The notes under the pieces are model-generated. The model did no database searches, had not been told where the DNA came from, and saw only the letters and a list, made by a program, of their open reading frames with translations. Positions 24,180 to 37,230 of a stretch of 64,000 nucleotides of DNA are shown piece by piece (positions within the stretch are counted from its first letter, which is position 1; every line of letters begins with the position of its first letter). The stretch comes from Magnaporthiopsis rhizophila (lineage: Eukaryota > Ascomycota > Sordariomycetes > Magnaporthales > Magnaporthaceae), in NCBI GenBank assembly GCA_003049465.1, contig PYSS01000007.1, forward strand, positions 310,001 through 374,000, written 5' to 3'. The translations under genes were made by a program, and so were the position numbers.

Positions 24180-26886
24180 ATGTCTGTAGTTGGTAAGTCT
24201 GCGAGAGGACCCCCGGATCGCCGTCGCTTCGGCCGAGGCCAGACGCTGACCACGAGACAACAGGAGTTGACTTCGGTTCCCTTAATACCGTTATTGCGGT
24301 TGCGCGGAATCGGGGTGTCGATGTGGTAGGTGTCCTTCTGCCGCCCTGCCCGCCTGGGATGAACTACAGAGTGCTGACGGTCTGGGTTTCGTTACGTACA
24401 GATCACCAACGAGGTTTCGAACCGCGCCACACCGTAAGTCACCACCTCTTCTTCTCCCGCCTCCCTAGACAACCTCCGGTGGCCTTCTCCTTGATGCTGC
24501 TCCCGCTTCTCGGGAATCTCTATGCTGACCCTGTGCCTGTTTGCTTGCCTCTAGATCACTCGTCGGATTCGGCCCCAAATCTCGGTACCTGGGCGAGGCC
24601 GCCAAGACGCAGGAGATTTCCAACCTCAAGAACACGGTCGGCTCGTTGAAGCGCCTCGCCGGCCGCTCCATCACCCACCCCGATGTCCAGATCGAGCAAC
24701 AGTTTATCTCGGCGCCCTTGGTCGACGTCAACGGCCAGGTCGGCGCCGAGGTCACATATCTGGGCAAGAAAGAGAAGTTCACTGCCACGCAGCTGATCGC
24801 CATGTTCCTCGGAAAGATCAAGCAGACGACGGCCAACGAGACCAAGCTGGCCGTCTCCGACCTCGTCATGAGCGTTCCTCCCTGGTTCACCGACGTTCAG
24901 CGCCGCGCCCTGCTTGATGCCGCCGAGATTGCCGGCCTCAAGCTGCTGCGTCTCATCAACGACACCACCGCCGCCGCCCTCGGCTACGGCATCACGAAGC
25001 TGGACCTCCCCACGGCCGATGAGACGCCGCGTCGCGTGGCCTTTGTCGACGTCGGCCACAGCGACTACACCGTCTCTATCGTTGAGTTCAAGAAGGGCGA
25101 GCTGGCTGTCAAGGCTACCGCCTTCGACCGACACTTTGGCGGAAGGAACTTTGACAAGGCGCTTGTCGACCACCTGCACAAGGAGTTCCTCGGCAAGTAC
25201 AAGATCGACATCTACTCCAACCCCCGTGCCACCTCGCGAGTCTACGCCGCAGCCGAGAAAGTCAAGAAGATCCTGTCGGCCAACCAACAAGCGCCCCTGA
25301 ACATCGAGTCGCTGATGAACGATGTCGATGTCTCGGCCATGATCACTCGTGCCGAGTTCGAGACCATGGTCGAGCCCATCCTGGCTCGCGTCGAGACGGT
25401 GCTGGACCAGGCCCTTGCCGAGGCCAAGCTGAGCAAGGACGACATCGACGTCGTCGAGCTCGTCGGGGGCGGTACCCGCGTGCCAGCCATCAAGGAGCGC
25501 GTCCAAGCCTTCTTCAGCAAGCCGCTCTCTTTCACCCTGAACCAGGACGAGGCCATCGCCAGGGGCTGCGCCTTCAGCTGCGCCATCTTGTCTCCCATCT
25601 TCAAGGTCCGCGACTTTGCGGTCCAGGACGTCATCTCCTACCCGATAGAGTTTGCCTGGGAGAAGGCGCCCGACATTCCCGACGAGGACACGAGCCTCGT
25701 CGTCTTCAACAAGGGCAACCTGATGCCCTCCACCAAGATCCTGACCTTCTACCGGAAACAACCGTTCGATCTCGAGGCCAGGTACGCCAAGCCCGAGGAC
25801 CTGCCTGCCACGATTAACCCCTGGATCGGGCGCTTCTCCGTCAAGGGCGTCAAGGCGAACGGCGGTCACGACGACTTTATGATTTGCAAGCTTAAGGCTC
25901 GTGTAAACATTCATGGCATCCTCAACGTCGAGAGCGGCTACTACGTCGAGGACCAGGAGGTCGAGGAGGTCGTTGAGGAGGGGGAGAAGAAGGACGGCGA
26001 CGTGAGTACTTTTACCGTTCAAAACCTGCCCGCCGACACAGGCCACGATGCCGGCGTTTGTTCCCAGAATTCTCTGGTGGGAAACGCTGGAGATGGTCTG
26101 GTCGAAACAGAGCTCCCGCTCAAACGACGCCGCAGCCGCAATTCGTCGTCCCCCGGTGCCGATGTTCCCGTGCACACGAAGAAAAAGCTAACTGAGGTGA
26201 CGACCGAACGCAAGGCCATGGACACGGACGGCGCCAAGGAAGACTCGAAGCCCAAGACTCGCAAGGTTAAGAAGCAGGTGAGGAAGGGCGAGCTGCCCAT
26301 CGTCGCGGCGACGCAGTCACTCGATGCCAGCGCCAAGGATGCCCTGCTGGAGAAGGAGGCCAGCATGGCGGCCGAGGACAAGCTGGTGGCCGACACCGAG
26401 GAGAAGAAGAACGAGCTCGAGACGTACATCTACGACGTCCGGAACAAGCTTGACGACCAATACGCCAATTTCGCCAGCGACGATGAGAAGGATAAGCTCC
26501 GCTCCAAGCTGACGGCGACTGAAGTAAGTTTAACCTGGTCTCGGCGCCTTTGCAACCAATCCAAGCCATCTTGCTAACGTTGGACTCTCTCCCTCCAGGA
26601 CTGGCTGTACGACGAGGGTGATGACGCTACCAAGGCCGTCTACATCCAGAAGATGGATGAAATTCGGGCCATGGCGGGCCCCATTGTGCAGCGCCACTTT
26701 GAAAAGGTCGAGGCCGAGAGGCAGGCACTTCAGGCCAGGCTAGACGCCGAGGGCGCCGCCAAGAGGGCCGCGGAAGAGGAGGCCAAGAAGGCTGCCGAGG
26801 CGCAGAAAGCTAGCCAGGACTCAGCAGCTGATGGAGCAAAGGACGAGGATATGGCCGATGCTGATACCAAGGCGAACGAGTCGTAG
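24180..26886 (+). CDS. hsp88: Hsp88, Hsp110/Sse1-type nucleotide exchange chaperone
   Basis: Six exons (24180-24192, 24264-24325, 24402-24433, 24555-26001, 26215-26523, 26599-26886) give 716 residues, close to Neurospora Hsp88. Three tiny exons build the Hsp70-like opening MSVVGVDFGSLNTVIAVARN. The nucleotide-binding domain (about 1-385) shows phosphate-loop DFGSLN, AAALGYG and VGGGTRVPAI; the beta-sandwich and helical domains follow. An acidic and basic insertion (EEGEKKDGD, then KTRKVKKQVRKGELP) lies in the beta domain near residue 520, as in Sse1, and the tail is Lys/Ala/Glu-rich. Unlike canonical Hsp70 it lacks the C-terminal EEVD. The family acts as exchange factor for cytosolic Hsp70 and as a holdase. 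Intron 26002-26214 is 213 bp with no in-frame stop, and an alternative acceptor at 26067 also keeps the frame, so isoforms are possible (see findings). It converges on the eIF5B gene. Confidence 0.94.
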
Positions 26887-27932
26887 AGAGTTTCTGTGCC
26901 TGTCGAACATTGAGAGATGGCCGCCTGCGAGCAGTCCAAGAACTGGGATGGACACACGGGATGGGGGTGGCGCGAAGGAGCTTCGGGACTGAGGTTTATC
27001 GGAAAACGGAAAGGCCGCGGGCCACTGCAACGAGTTATGCCAGTCATCGTATAGAGCAGGGAGGGACTGGGAGGGGAGGTAACAGCACAGCCTGCTTGCC
27101 TGCTTGCCTGCATTCCTTCTCCTTGCCCTCTCATGCTCGCTTTGGAGTTCCCACCGCACACGTTCTCCACGCATACACCACTACCACTACCACCAACACC
27201 GCCACTACAACCATACACTTTTAACCACTACTACACACTACACCTCTTTCAAAGAGAAGGAAGAGGGGATGGGCCAGATTAGACCGAATGTTTGGTATTA
27301 CATTTCATCACGTTAGACTCGAGAGCCTTTCTTTTTTTCGTGCCTTGTTTCTGTTCCCTTTTGCCAATGCCTCGTCTGAGTCGTGTGACGTATCGAGCTT
27401 TGCTTTGGTGATGCCTCTGGATGCTCCGAACTGTCTGGTCTCGGCTTTCGTCCCTAGAGTTGAGAACGAAGTTGATTTTGTATATTTCCCAGCCTTTTTG
27501 GTCCTCCATGATTCAAATCTTCGTCGTGACGGCGGTCCAATGAGAATTGGCTGGGCTACCTAGGCAAGTAGAAAAAGCAAGAAGAAACAACCAAGAGAGA
27601 TTAGTGACAAAAAAAAACGCACTTTTACTTATTAACTTGACTCCTCGAAGGCGATGAGAACAAATCCGGACAATCACCCATCTGGAACCCTGATTGAAAG
27701 ATACAGGACAAAATAGCCAGGCAAAAAAAAAGTTGGAGAACAGCAGAATGGGCAGGCAGGCAGACAAGTACCTCTCAATACGCGACATTCGGCATACTTT
27801 TGTCTAAATGCATGCATCCATCTCCAAGTCACCCAATGAAAGCTAGTACATGCGCGGTCCGCCGCTTTTTTCCCCTCGCCCTCCTCCTACCTAGCCTCTA
27901 GTCAGCCCAGTCGACATTAGAGCCCGCCTGCT
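26887..27932. other. Convergent 3' spacer between Hsp88 and eIF5B
   Basis: About 1 kb of 3' untranslated and spacer sequence. It contains a CAC/ACC-rich simple stretch at about 27175-27245, an A-run near 27609-27616, and CTACCTAGGC/CTACCTAG words near 27556 and 27887. No coding exon is supported. Confidence 0.55.
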
Positions 27933-30900
27933 TTACGGGATATCAAACGTCGGCTTCAGCGTCTTGATTAGAAGCCACTCGTCGTTGGTGACTTCGCTGC
28001 GGTAGAACTGCTTGAGGCAGTCGATGCTTTCGCGCGAGATGTGACTGAAGAGCACGTCCTGCACCTCGAGCTGGCGTCCGTACATGGGCTGGTGGCTGCC
28101 CATCTCGATCTTGATCGCCACAGACGGCTGACCCTTTTTGCAGACTGTGAGGGCCTTGTGATCACGCTCGATTGATGTGCTGCGTGAGGCGGGCGGGGTT
28201 CGTTAGTACTCGTTTGCTAGATGGGTAGGCACTCTTTTCCAGCCTCGGCTGTTTCACCCAGCAGTAAGCATTTCAACAACGGGGAAGACTCTACTCACAC
28301 TCTGCCCAGCTTGATAATCTCCTTGACCCCCGTGACGGGGTTGTTCTTGACGGCCGCAATGGGCGTGTTGATCTTGAGCTGGCCCTCGACGACGTCGACG
28401 CCGATGACGATGGGCGATGTGTTGTGGAACATCTGAACGGTGTTGAGCACGCAGGGGAAGACGGAAAGCAGCTTGGCCTCCTCCTTCTTCTTCTCAAGCT
28501 GCTCGGCCTGGTGCTTGGTGAAGGCGTCGAAGAGGTGGTAGATGATGTCGGCCGTGAAGATCTTGATGCCCTCGGCCTCGGCGTAGGCGGCCGCCTCCTT
28601 GTCCACCTTGACATCGAAGCACAGCATGACGGCATAGTCGGGCGCCTTCTCCAGCATGATGCCGCACTGCATCACGTCGCGCTTGTAGACCGGGCCGATG
28701 CCGACGTTGGCCACGGGGATCTTGCAATCCTTGAGGAAGTCCAGTAGCGCCTCGAGCGAGCCCAGCGTCGACGCCTGCACGCTGACCCCGCGACCCGTCT
28801 TGGTGACACGGCTGAAGAGGGTGGCCAGGTCGCCTTCGACCTCCTCCTCCAGGTCCGACTCGTCGTCGTCGGGCCCGACCACGAGCAGGCGAGAGCCGGC
28901 GATGGCGCCCTCGAGGCCGGGGGCGCTGATCTTGACACCCAAGGCGGCCTTGACCTCCTTGTTGTGCACGTAGGCCGACTTGAGACGCAGCTCCCTGAGC
29001 GGGGCAGGGGTCAGCAGGGCGCGGATGTTGGTCTTGATGACGCCCTCCGTGCCGCAGAGCACGATGCGGTCGCCCTCGCGCAGGATGCCGTTGGACAGAA
29101 TCACGTCGATGGTCATGCCGAAGCCCTCGATGGCCTTGACCTCGAGCACCGTGGCCTGGACCTCGGACAGGTACATGAGCGAGCCGACCATGCGCTCCTG
29201 CGTCAGCTGGGAGATGAGCTTGAGCATGTCCGGGACGCCCTCGCCCGTGTGGGCTGAAGTCGGGACGAGCGAGACGTTGCGGGCCATGGACTTGTTCTCG
29301 TAGAAGAGCTCGGCGTTGAAGCCCTGCTCGGCAAAGGCCAGCTTGGTCTGGTCGAGCCGGTTGCGGAACTCGTTCTGGACCGCCTTGGGCTGCAGGGCCA
29401 GCGAGTCCTGGAAGCCGTTGTTGTCGATCTTCTTCCAGCCGAACAGGCGGTCGATCTTGTTGAGGGCGACGATGAAGGGCGTCTTGCGGTCACGCAGCAT
29501 GCGCATCGACTCGAGCGTCTGCGGCTCCAGCCCGTGCATGATGTCGACGACCAGGATGGCGATGTTGCACAGCGACGAGCCGCGCGACCGCAGGTTCGAG
29601 AAGGACTCGTGGCCCGGCGTGTCGATGATCAGCAGACCCGGCACCTTGAGCTCGAACGAGCCGTCCTTGTTGACCACGGCCGTCTTGGTGCGGATCGCGT
29701 CGGCGGGGAAGTAGGTCGCGCCGATCTGCTGCGTGATGCCGCCCGCCTCGCCCTCCTGCACGTTGGTCTGCCGGATCTTGTCCAGCAGCTTGGTCTTGCC
29801 CGTGTCGACGTGGCCCAGAATACAGCAGATGGGCGACCGCAGGTTGTCCTTGGACCGCGCCGCCAGAGCCGCCTGGTGTGCCTTTTCCCTCCGTTCTGCC
29901 GCCTCCCTCTTGCGCTGCGCCTCGGGTGACTCGACCTCGTCCTCCGAGTCCGAGTCCGAGTCCGATTCTGAGTCTTCCTCCGTGTCGGCGTCCGACCCGG
30001 CCTCCTCAGCCGCGGCGGCGGCTGCTGCTGCTTCTGCTGCTGCCTTGGCCTCGGCCTTCTTTGCCTCCTTCCGGGCTGCCTCTTCATCCGAGTCTGCATC
30101 CCAGTCCTCCTTGACATCATCGTCCGACTCCGCCGCCGCCGCCGCCTCCCAGTCCTCGTCAAGGTCGCTGTCAGCCTTTCCGGCCGCCTTCCTCTCAGCC
30201 GCCTCCTTTTCGGCCTGCTCCTTGGCAAGCCTGGCCTTCTCCTCGGCTTCCTTGGCCGCGGCTTCGGCCTGTAGCCTCGCACGCTCAGCGGCCTCGGCGA
30301 GTGCCTTCTCCTCGTCCAACTGCAAGTGTTTTTGGCGTCAGAAATTCGTCCCCTTGGAAAACTTTGAAGGGACTTGAAAGACGGCAACTTGAGGCCTGTT
30401 GTTACTTACCTTGTCGTTCTTGCGTCCGCCGCGCTTCTTAGCCTCGATCTTCTTCTTCTCCCCGGCCCCCGTCTTGTCTTCATCAAGAGCGCCGATCTTG
30501 ACGCCGGCGGCGATCATCTGCTGCAGCTTGGCCTCCCTGTGTGCCTTTGCCGTCTTCTGAGCCTTGGTGAGGAACTTGCCTGCCTTCTTGAGTTCCTCCT
30601 GTTTCTCCTTCTCCTTCTGTTTCTTGAGAGCCTTCAGCTCCTCCTTGCGCCTGGCCTCCTCCTCAGCCTTGCGCTCCTCCTCCTCGATCCTAGCCTTCTC
30701 CTCCGCCTCGAGTCTCGCGGCCTCCTCCTGCCGCCTCCTCAGTTCCTCTTGCTGCTTTTGAATCGCCGCAAGGTGAGCGGGGACCTTCTTCTTTTTGCCT
30801 CCAGCAGCAGGGGCGGCGGCGGCGGCAGCAGCGGGAGCAGCAGCGGGAGCTTCCTGTTCCTTGGCTGCCGCGGCGGGCTTCTCAGGTTCCGCTTTGGCAG

Positions 30901-31461
30901 GTCCGCCGGCCTTCTTCTTTGCGGCCTGTCATGGGTGGGGGAAACATCGCGACAGAAAGCAATTAGTTTATGTTCCGCTGACCCCAACGTGCACTTCAGA
31001 AATGGCCGGAGCGAGCAAGGCACAGAAACAAAACATACCTGCTCCTTTTTACGCTGCTTTTCGCGCTCCTTCTTTTCCCTCTCTTTCTCGGCCTTTGTCT
31101 TGACCCTGCCGGTGTCTTCCTCGCCCACGTCAGCATTGTCGGCAGCCTTGGCCGCGGCTTTGCCCTTGCCCTTCTTCTCGGGTATGGCGAACTCGTCCTC
31201 GGCGTTGGCCTCAACGGGGGCGGCGGGGTCCTCGCCCTGGACAAAGTCCTCGGGCAAGCCCTTCTTCTTGCGCTTCTCCTTGTTCTTGCGCATCAGGGAC
31301 ATCAGGCCGCCGCCGCCGCCCGTATCCTCTTCCTCCTCGGCGGGCGCATCGTCGCCAGCCGGGGCGTCTGCGGCGGCCCCGTTGGCGGGTGCGGCCTGCT
31401 CGCCCAGCTCGGCCTCCCAGTCATCGCCACCCTTCTTGTTTCCCTTCTTTTTCGGAGCCAT
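27933..31461 (-). CDS. Translation initiation factor eIF5B (IF2 family GTPase)
   Basis: Four exons (31461-31039, 30925-30410, 30319-28299, 28179-27933) give 1068 residues. The N-terminal 450 residues are Lys/Glu/Ala-rich and coiled-coil-like with acidic repeats, as in yeast Fun12. The GTPase core shows GHVDTGKT (about 481), DTPGHESF (about 546) and NKID (about 600), followed by domain II and the IF2-type C-terminal domains ending in a helical domain (FYRSEVTNDEWLLIKTLKP), which in eIF5B binds eIF1A. The ATG at 31461 opens with MAPKKKGNKKGGDDWE, a typical Fun12-like start. The protein joins ribosomal subunits at the end of initiation and hydrolyses GTP, in the cytosol. The last intron (28298-28180) splits a valine codon. 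The intron between exons 1 and 2 (31038-30926) separates two charged low-complexity segments, so exact exon ends there are less constrained by homology. Confidence 0.95.
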
Positions 31462-32590
31462 TGCGACAGTCTCACCCTTGATTATATCGGCGGGTTGTCG
31501 TAATTGTAAGTCCGAGCGGAACGGGCGGACGAGCGGGAGTTCAAAGGTTCAAGGAGGATTAGACCCGTGTGGCTGTGGGATCCTCGTCAAGTCGGTCCAC
31601 CGGTTACTATCGATGGGCGGAATTAGACTAAGACTCGCCCTGATTTGTTCATGTCTTGTTTTGCTCTTCAGTATACATGCGAGGGCGAAACATGGCAGAA
31701 AAGACAGGACCCCAGGTCGCCTGGACGTGCCCACCAGCCTTCCTCTCGAGAGGGAACTTGACGTCGACGCCAATTGTGGTGGTAGTGGGGTCAGAATGGA
31801 GAGTGGTGGCAGCAGATGACGCAGGGAGGGCACCAAAAATCCCACGAAATTTGGGTTTTGTTTCCCTCCTGGATATTTTCGTTTGGTTGGCACGCGCCAC
31901 TCACCTGTTGCTCGGCTGCTCAGCAGACAATGAATGGGACACAGAACGAAAAGAGCTTCTCTCCCGCTATTAAAAAGATGTCATTCGTCGCCTGTCCTGT
32001 CGCCTCGGGCAATCGAGCCTCGACATGGTCCTGCTCCTGGCGTCGACGGGGCAGGATCAGGGCAAAGAGGTATGTGCTCGGCGAGTGGAGTCAGTCCATC
32101 TGTAGAGGTGGAACGGTTCGGCTCCCAAACCTAGGTTCTCGTTTTTCTTTTTGTTTGTGGGACCGATCTGTTGCTACGATGCTTCCCCACACTCCGCCAC
32201 AGCTTACTGTTGACGCCACATGACTCCCTATGTATATACATAGAGACACTTGAGTCACTTGGATTACTCTTTGAATGAAGATAGGATTTTTTTTTGTGCA
32301 AACGCTTCATTCTGAGCCATTTTCCTTTTGGGGGCTAGGCAGCCAGGTCAAGTGAGCCGGCCACAAATCGTTTCGAATGCACACAAAACAAAGAAGCACA
32401 AACACTCAGACGACAGGAAACGTTACGGTGTCATCCCGGGATCCATCGGTATTCCGTTTCCGTCCATGTGATTATATTGCCTAGCGTGTGTAGATGCCTG
32501 AGCCCCGTGATTCACCTCATCAACGTCTAGGTACCTAGGTAGTTTTGCCCACCGCGCAGGCCGTGTGTCGCTACCAGCGGCGGCCCCTCA
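31462..32590. other. Promoter of eIF5B and 3' spacer of the beta-propeller gene
   Basis: About 1.1 kb between two minus-strand genes. I see no exon. A nearly perfect palindromic word CTAGGTACCTAGGTAG is at 32527-32542, just downstream of the next gene's stop, and a T-run is near 32288-32295. Confidence 0.55.
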
Positions 32591-35500
32591 TTACATGATT
32601 GGAGACAAGTAGTACTGCATGATATCGTAGACGATCTCCATGTACTTGTCACCGGAATCAGGGCTGCCGCGCAGGATATCCTTGGTCAGTGCGCCGTCAT
32701 CGAGAGCGCCGAGGAGCTCGGCCAGCTTGTCCATCTCAGGCTGCTCCTTGAAGAGCTCTGCCAGCGCCCTCCGCTCCAAGCAAAGCCGCATTAGGTCCCC
32801 GTCGATGTGCATTTCGTAGCCTCCCGAGTCGGCGATCTGTCTTGTGTTGAGGAAGGAGTGGTTGCCGTCGTCGCCGTCCCCCAAGTCGTACGTGAATGGA
32901 CAGACCGTCGGCGACTGGAGCGCCAGGTTCTGCACCAGCCGAAGCACAGCCCACGCGTCCATGTTGATCAGGGTGAAGTGCTGCAACGAGCCGTCCAGAC
33001 AAAGGCCGATAATCTCGGCGCCGTCGACGGTGCTGGGCAGCACCCCATAGCGTGGTGTGCGATCCGCTCGCAGCCATGCCGGCCGCGTCCTCCCGCGCCG
33101 CAACCTCCTCACCGAGGCCGGGAGGTCCGCCTCGAACACGACCTCGCAGTTTCGCCCGGGCTGCTGCCATGGTATCCAGAGTCCCGCCACCCCGTTGGCC
33201 CTGTCACACAAGAGCACAATAGAAGCCCCGCTCTCGTCCTTCTCCCCCGAAAGCTCAATCATGTGCATTGCTGGCCTTGACTTAGGATCGGCATGCTCCA
33301 GCGTCATCTCGCTGTGCGTCGAGTTCGCCCCGGGGTTGATGATGCTGATCGAGTCTTGGCTTGTCAAGGCTACGATCCTCTCGTTGACCACGCGCATCTC
33401 CGTCACGGGCGTGCTCATGTCAAACGACCTCCACGGCTTCAGCTTCTTCTCGGCAAGATCAAGGATGTCCCACTTGATCGTGGTTCCAACGCAGTAAATG
33501 AGGCCATCCGCATGGCCAATGACGCAATGGATCGGCTGCGCCGACCCCCTCTTTCTGTACTGCGTCCGGTATCGTATTCGAGCGGGCGAGCCGTTCACTG
33601 GCGGCTGGCCCTTTTCCGTCGAGATGACGAGCAACTCGCCCTGCTTGGTTGACACAAGCACAAATGCCCAAGTGTGACCATCTCGTTGGTAAACCCACTC
33701 GGAGAGCCCGAGGATCGTGTCCCCGACTCTGTCGAGGCCTTGAATCGCTTCGATCTGCTCGCCCTGCCTGTTTGTGGGAGTGGACAAGTCTTCACCTGTG
33801 TCAACGTCGAGGAACTTGAGCACGGTCCGATCCTTAATGCCGACCGCCACAACGAGGCACTCGAGCTGATGAGAGTGGATAACCTTGAGCGGCGTCCCAA
33901 AAAGAGGGATGCACCACGGCACCGGTCGCGGCCCCGGCAACACCGAGGCCATGAGAATATGGGGTCCAGCCGCCATTAGAATCGGCAGGTGGGCCCGATC
34001 CTCGGCAATGTGGCCGTCTAGGACTTTGACAGTGTGTATTGACGGCATGGGCTGGCTGGCATCCAGAGCATGGACAGGCCAGACTCTGGATTTCTCCCTG
34101 AAACATTTTGTCTTGGCCGCGTCGAAGTTGGTGAAGATGAAAAGAGCCGAGTCGCAGCAGACAAGAGCACACTCTCGCCCACCGAACGTTGCGGCACACA
34201 CAGTGGCGGGGGTCAGACCAAACTTCTCAATCTTGATGGAAGGAGGCAGATCAGGACCGTTTAGGAACATGGTGAGGACGTCTCCGTTGCGCGTGCCAAA
34301 GACAATGACATGGCCATGCCCAAGATCCAAAGGAGCGACGCTGGTGAATGCCTCGAGCGGGTTGCCCATGCTGCCAGATTGATTCTCATCCGCCCCAGGC
34401 CGAGGCTGGGAATTCAACGGGTCTGTGTTGCGAAACAACAGAATGAGCAACCGACTCTATACAGTGGGATTAAGAGTACTAAGAGAAATTTTACCTAGTT
34501 CAACAAGCACCGTCTGCAGCCGACCCGAGTCTAGGCCGTCAAGCGAAAATTTGGCAAGGCTGGGGACGCCTTCGTTCCACAGTCCAGCAAACACCTGACG
34601 GAGCCCGCCGAGGGTGGCAAAGGACAGGCAGGTCACCTCTCCCTCAACTGGGAAAGACCTGATGGCGGATACCGACATATCCGACTGGATTCGTAGCAGA
34701 TGGATGGACGAGCTGGCGAAGGAGCCTGTCGATAGGACCACGAACTCATTAAGAATATCGGCGTGTGATACGATTGTCTGATCACCGCGGATCAGGTCTC
34801 GATGCAGAAGCCGTACACTATATCAAATTCGCTCCCCGTCAGCACTCGCTTTGGAAAACGCGCTTCTTTATTCTCCTTTTCCCCGTCATATTCTCCTCGC
34901 AATCTGCTTTCGCTCGGGGGCTTTGCCGCAAGGGTAGAGTCGATAATACCTAGCTTCGGGAGAGACACAGACGATGAAGTTCTCTGTGACCTGCACGATG
35001 ATACCATCCAAAGCTCGAGCCGCGGCAATAGTCCGTGAGGAGAGGTCAAACGCCAGCTGGTCTGCAGGAGGCTCGTCGACCTCTGAGAGGTCACTTGGAA
35101 GTTGTAGTATCGTGGAGCGATCCGGCATAGACGCGAGCAGATAATAACCTGCGCTGACAGAGTCGCCATCAATAGGGAGCAGCCATGCTGCCGTCGTTGT
35201 CGGCTCACAGTCGAAGTAAAGGCCTATATTGGCCTGGTACCCGTGTCTATATTCCGTAATGGTGCCCGTAACACCTCTGCCACAAGCCGCAAATATTCGG
35301 TCGGGCGGCGAGTATGCACGCCTGATCTCAGCCTCACTTGGAATCATCAGGTTGCCACGTGAACCTGCTCCTGGATTCCACCTCGAGAACTCATCTGTTG
35401 TCACAAAGTCAACGGCTGGCGACCAGTTCGGTATGACACCAAGCTTGACGGATTCTTGCCGAGCCAGGACCTGTGGGGTACCGCCAACGGTAAGTATCTC

Positions 35501-37230
35501 GAGCATCCATCAAGAACGGGTAGTGGATCAGCTCATCGGCAGCGCGTAGCGTCCATCTCACCTGCCAGACCGCCCCGGGGCCGGAGTCGCCCCCCATGAT
35601 GAGGATGTCGGCAAACTGGTCGAACAGAGCACAAAAAGCAGTTGAGATATTGCACTCAAACTCCTTAACGACCTGGCTCGCGTTCAGTATGCTGTCAGAG
35701 TCGATATCCAAAACAATCACTACGCCATCCTCTCTCGCGAGGTAGAGCCAGTCCTTGTTAAATTGGGCCAGACGGAAAGGCCGCGTCCAGGTAGACCACA
35801 CAGGATTCCCACGGCCGTGATGGAATTTGGAGGGTGGCATCCTGGTGACTTGGAAGGTGTCGAACGAGGGCGGCCCTATCAGCACGTCCTTGCCCACGGC
35901 GATGCTCTCGGGGTAGACGGCGAAAAATGCGGTCCCGACCATGAGAGGTATGAGTAGGAGAGGCATCTGGTGTTCTTGTGGTAGCCTATATCCTTTTTTT
36001 TCCTCGGCGAGGACAGCACCCAGGTCGTCGCCTGCCTCCCACTCGTAAACAGCCATTTTTGACATGCCCTCGGCCACGATGATCAGCAGCAGTATGATAT
36101 GATAGTCGTCCTCGCGACGTGGAAAGAGGAAGTCCATCTTGTGGATCAGGCCGTTCACGGGCCGTGGCGCGCGTCTCTTGACGGGGTTGAGTGGTTCGTT
36201 CCGTCGGTACCGCCTGCTCAGGGTTTCCCTGGACTCGAGCTCGTAGACCATGAAGAAGGTCTCGGAGCAGCCAAGGGCCACATAGCGTGAACTTGGGTCT
36301 ACCGCCAAGTGGAAACCGGGATAGCTCGTCTGTACATTCGGCAGCTCGACTTGCGACGTGACAAACTCGAGTTTTCCGTCACTCCCGGTCCGGAGGACCA
36401 TGAAGATGCAATCTCCGCACTCGAGGACCACCAGCAGCATCTGTGGGGCCAATCCGGGTGAGCTTATTGACGACTTTGGGATGTTGCTGTCCGCATGCAG
36501 CATATCTATATCGCCATCGTCCCCGGCTTCGGCGCTGTGCGTGGAGAGGCCATCCTCCCGGTTCAGGATGAGGCTGTCGGGTAGAGAGCCGATGACCTTG
36601 GCATTTCTGATACGATCGCCAAAATCGTTCTTGTGGATGATGTCCTGAAGTTGGCCATCGCTGCGAAGTTCACGGATCTGAACAAATCGATCCTGGATGG
36701 GAGCAAGCTGCTGTTAGATAAAAGCAACAGGGCACCTTCTTCAACAACCCATGGAGCAGTTGCTAACAACAAAGTTGTCGACTGCGGATTAATTCCGCCA
36801 ACGAGACCACCTCCAAGAACAGAAGATTGCGAGGGTCAGACATCTAGAGGGAGAAGGGCGGGCAGGCGGGCCAACTTGTGCTAGGTATGGGTGGGCGATG
36901 TGACTCAAGGTCGCAGGAGGGTGAGGGAAGGAGCAAAAGAGTTATGTGGCGGCGAGAGGGAAATTACGAAAGACGTGGAAGCAACAGACGAGGATCACTC
37001 ACCCCCACAAAGGCAACGTCGGCATGCTGGAGAGACCTGAGTCGACACGGCAGAATGTGATGGGCCACAGGACTCTCGACGACGGTCCTCGTGATAATCC
37101 CACACTTGGTATGCTTCTGCAGCCGCGGCCTGGCGGGTTTGGCCGCCGTGTTGGCTTTCAGCACAGTCTGCAGATCGATGGTTTGGGTGACCCATTCGCC
37201 ATCACGAAGGACGCTCGTCTGGAAGGCCAT
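32591..37230 (-). CDS. Mms1-N/CPSF-A-type beta-propeller protein (DDB1/Mms1-like superfamily)
   Basis: Five exons (37230-37003, 36692-35562, 35470-34950, 34817-34495, 34422-32591) sum to 1344 residues with all phases consistent. The first intron (37002-36693, 310 bp) is long; I chose its acceptor because it follows a CTAAC branch site and joins FVG to DRFVQIRELRSDGQL, which resembles the start of the Mms1 N-terminal propeller in fungal homologues. The protein is all-beta-like, with repeated strands such as AVYEWEAGDD, WLYLAREDGVVIVLDID and GLIYCVGTTIKWDILDL, and ends with a helical HIDGDLMRLCLERRALAELF segment resembling the CPSF-A/DDB1 C-terminus. Relatives (Mms1, DDB1, Rik1/DIM-8, CPSF-A, SF3b3) are scaffolds for cullin-4 ligases or RNA complexes in the nucleus. 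Which one this corresponds to I cannot say; it is divergent from SF3b3 and DDB1 proper. Function is therefore left at superfamily level. Confidence 0.75.

Noticed and set aside
24556..26175. 539-codon open frame antisense to Hsp88
   Set aside because: It mirrors the coding strand of a strongly biased GC-rich exon. Long antisense frames are well known for Hsp70-type genes and result from codon bias; its residues show only runs of Asp, Leu, Val and Gly.
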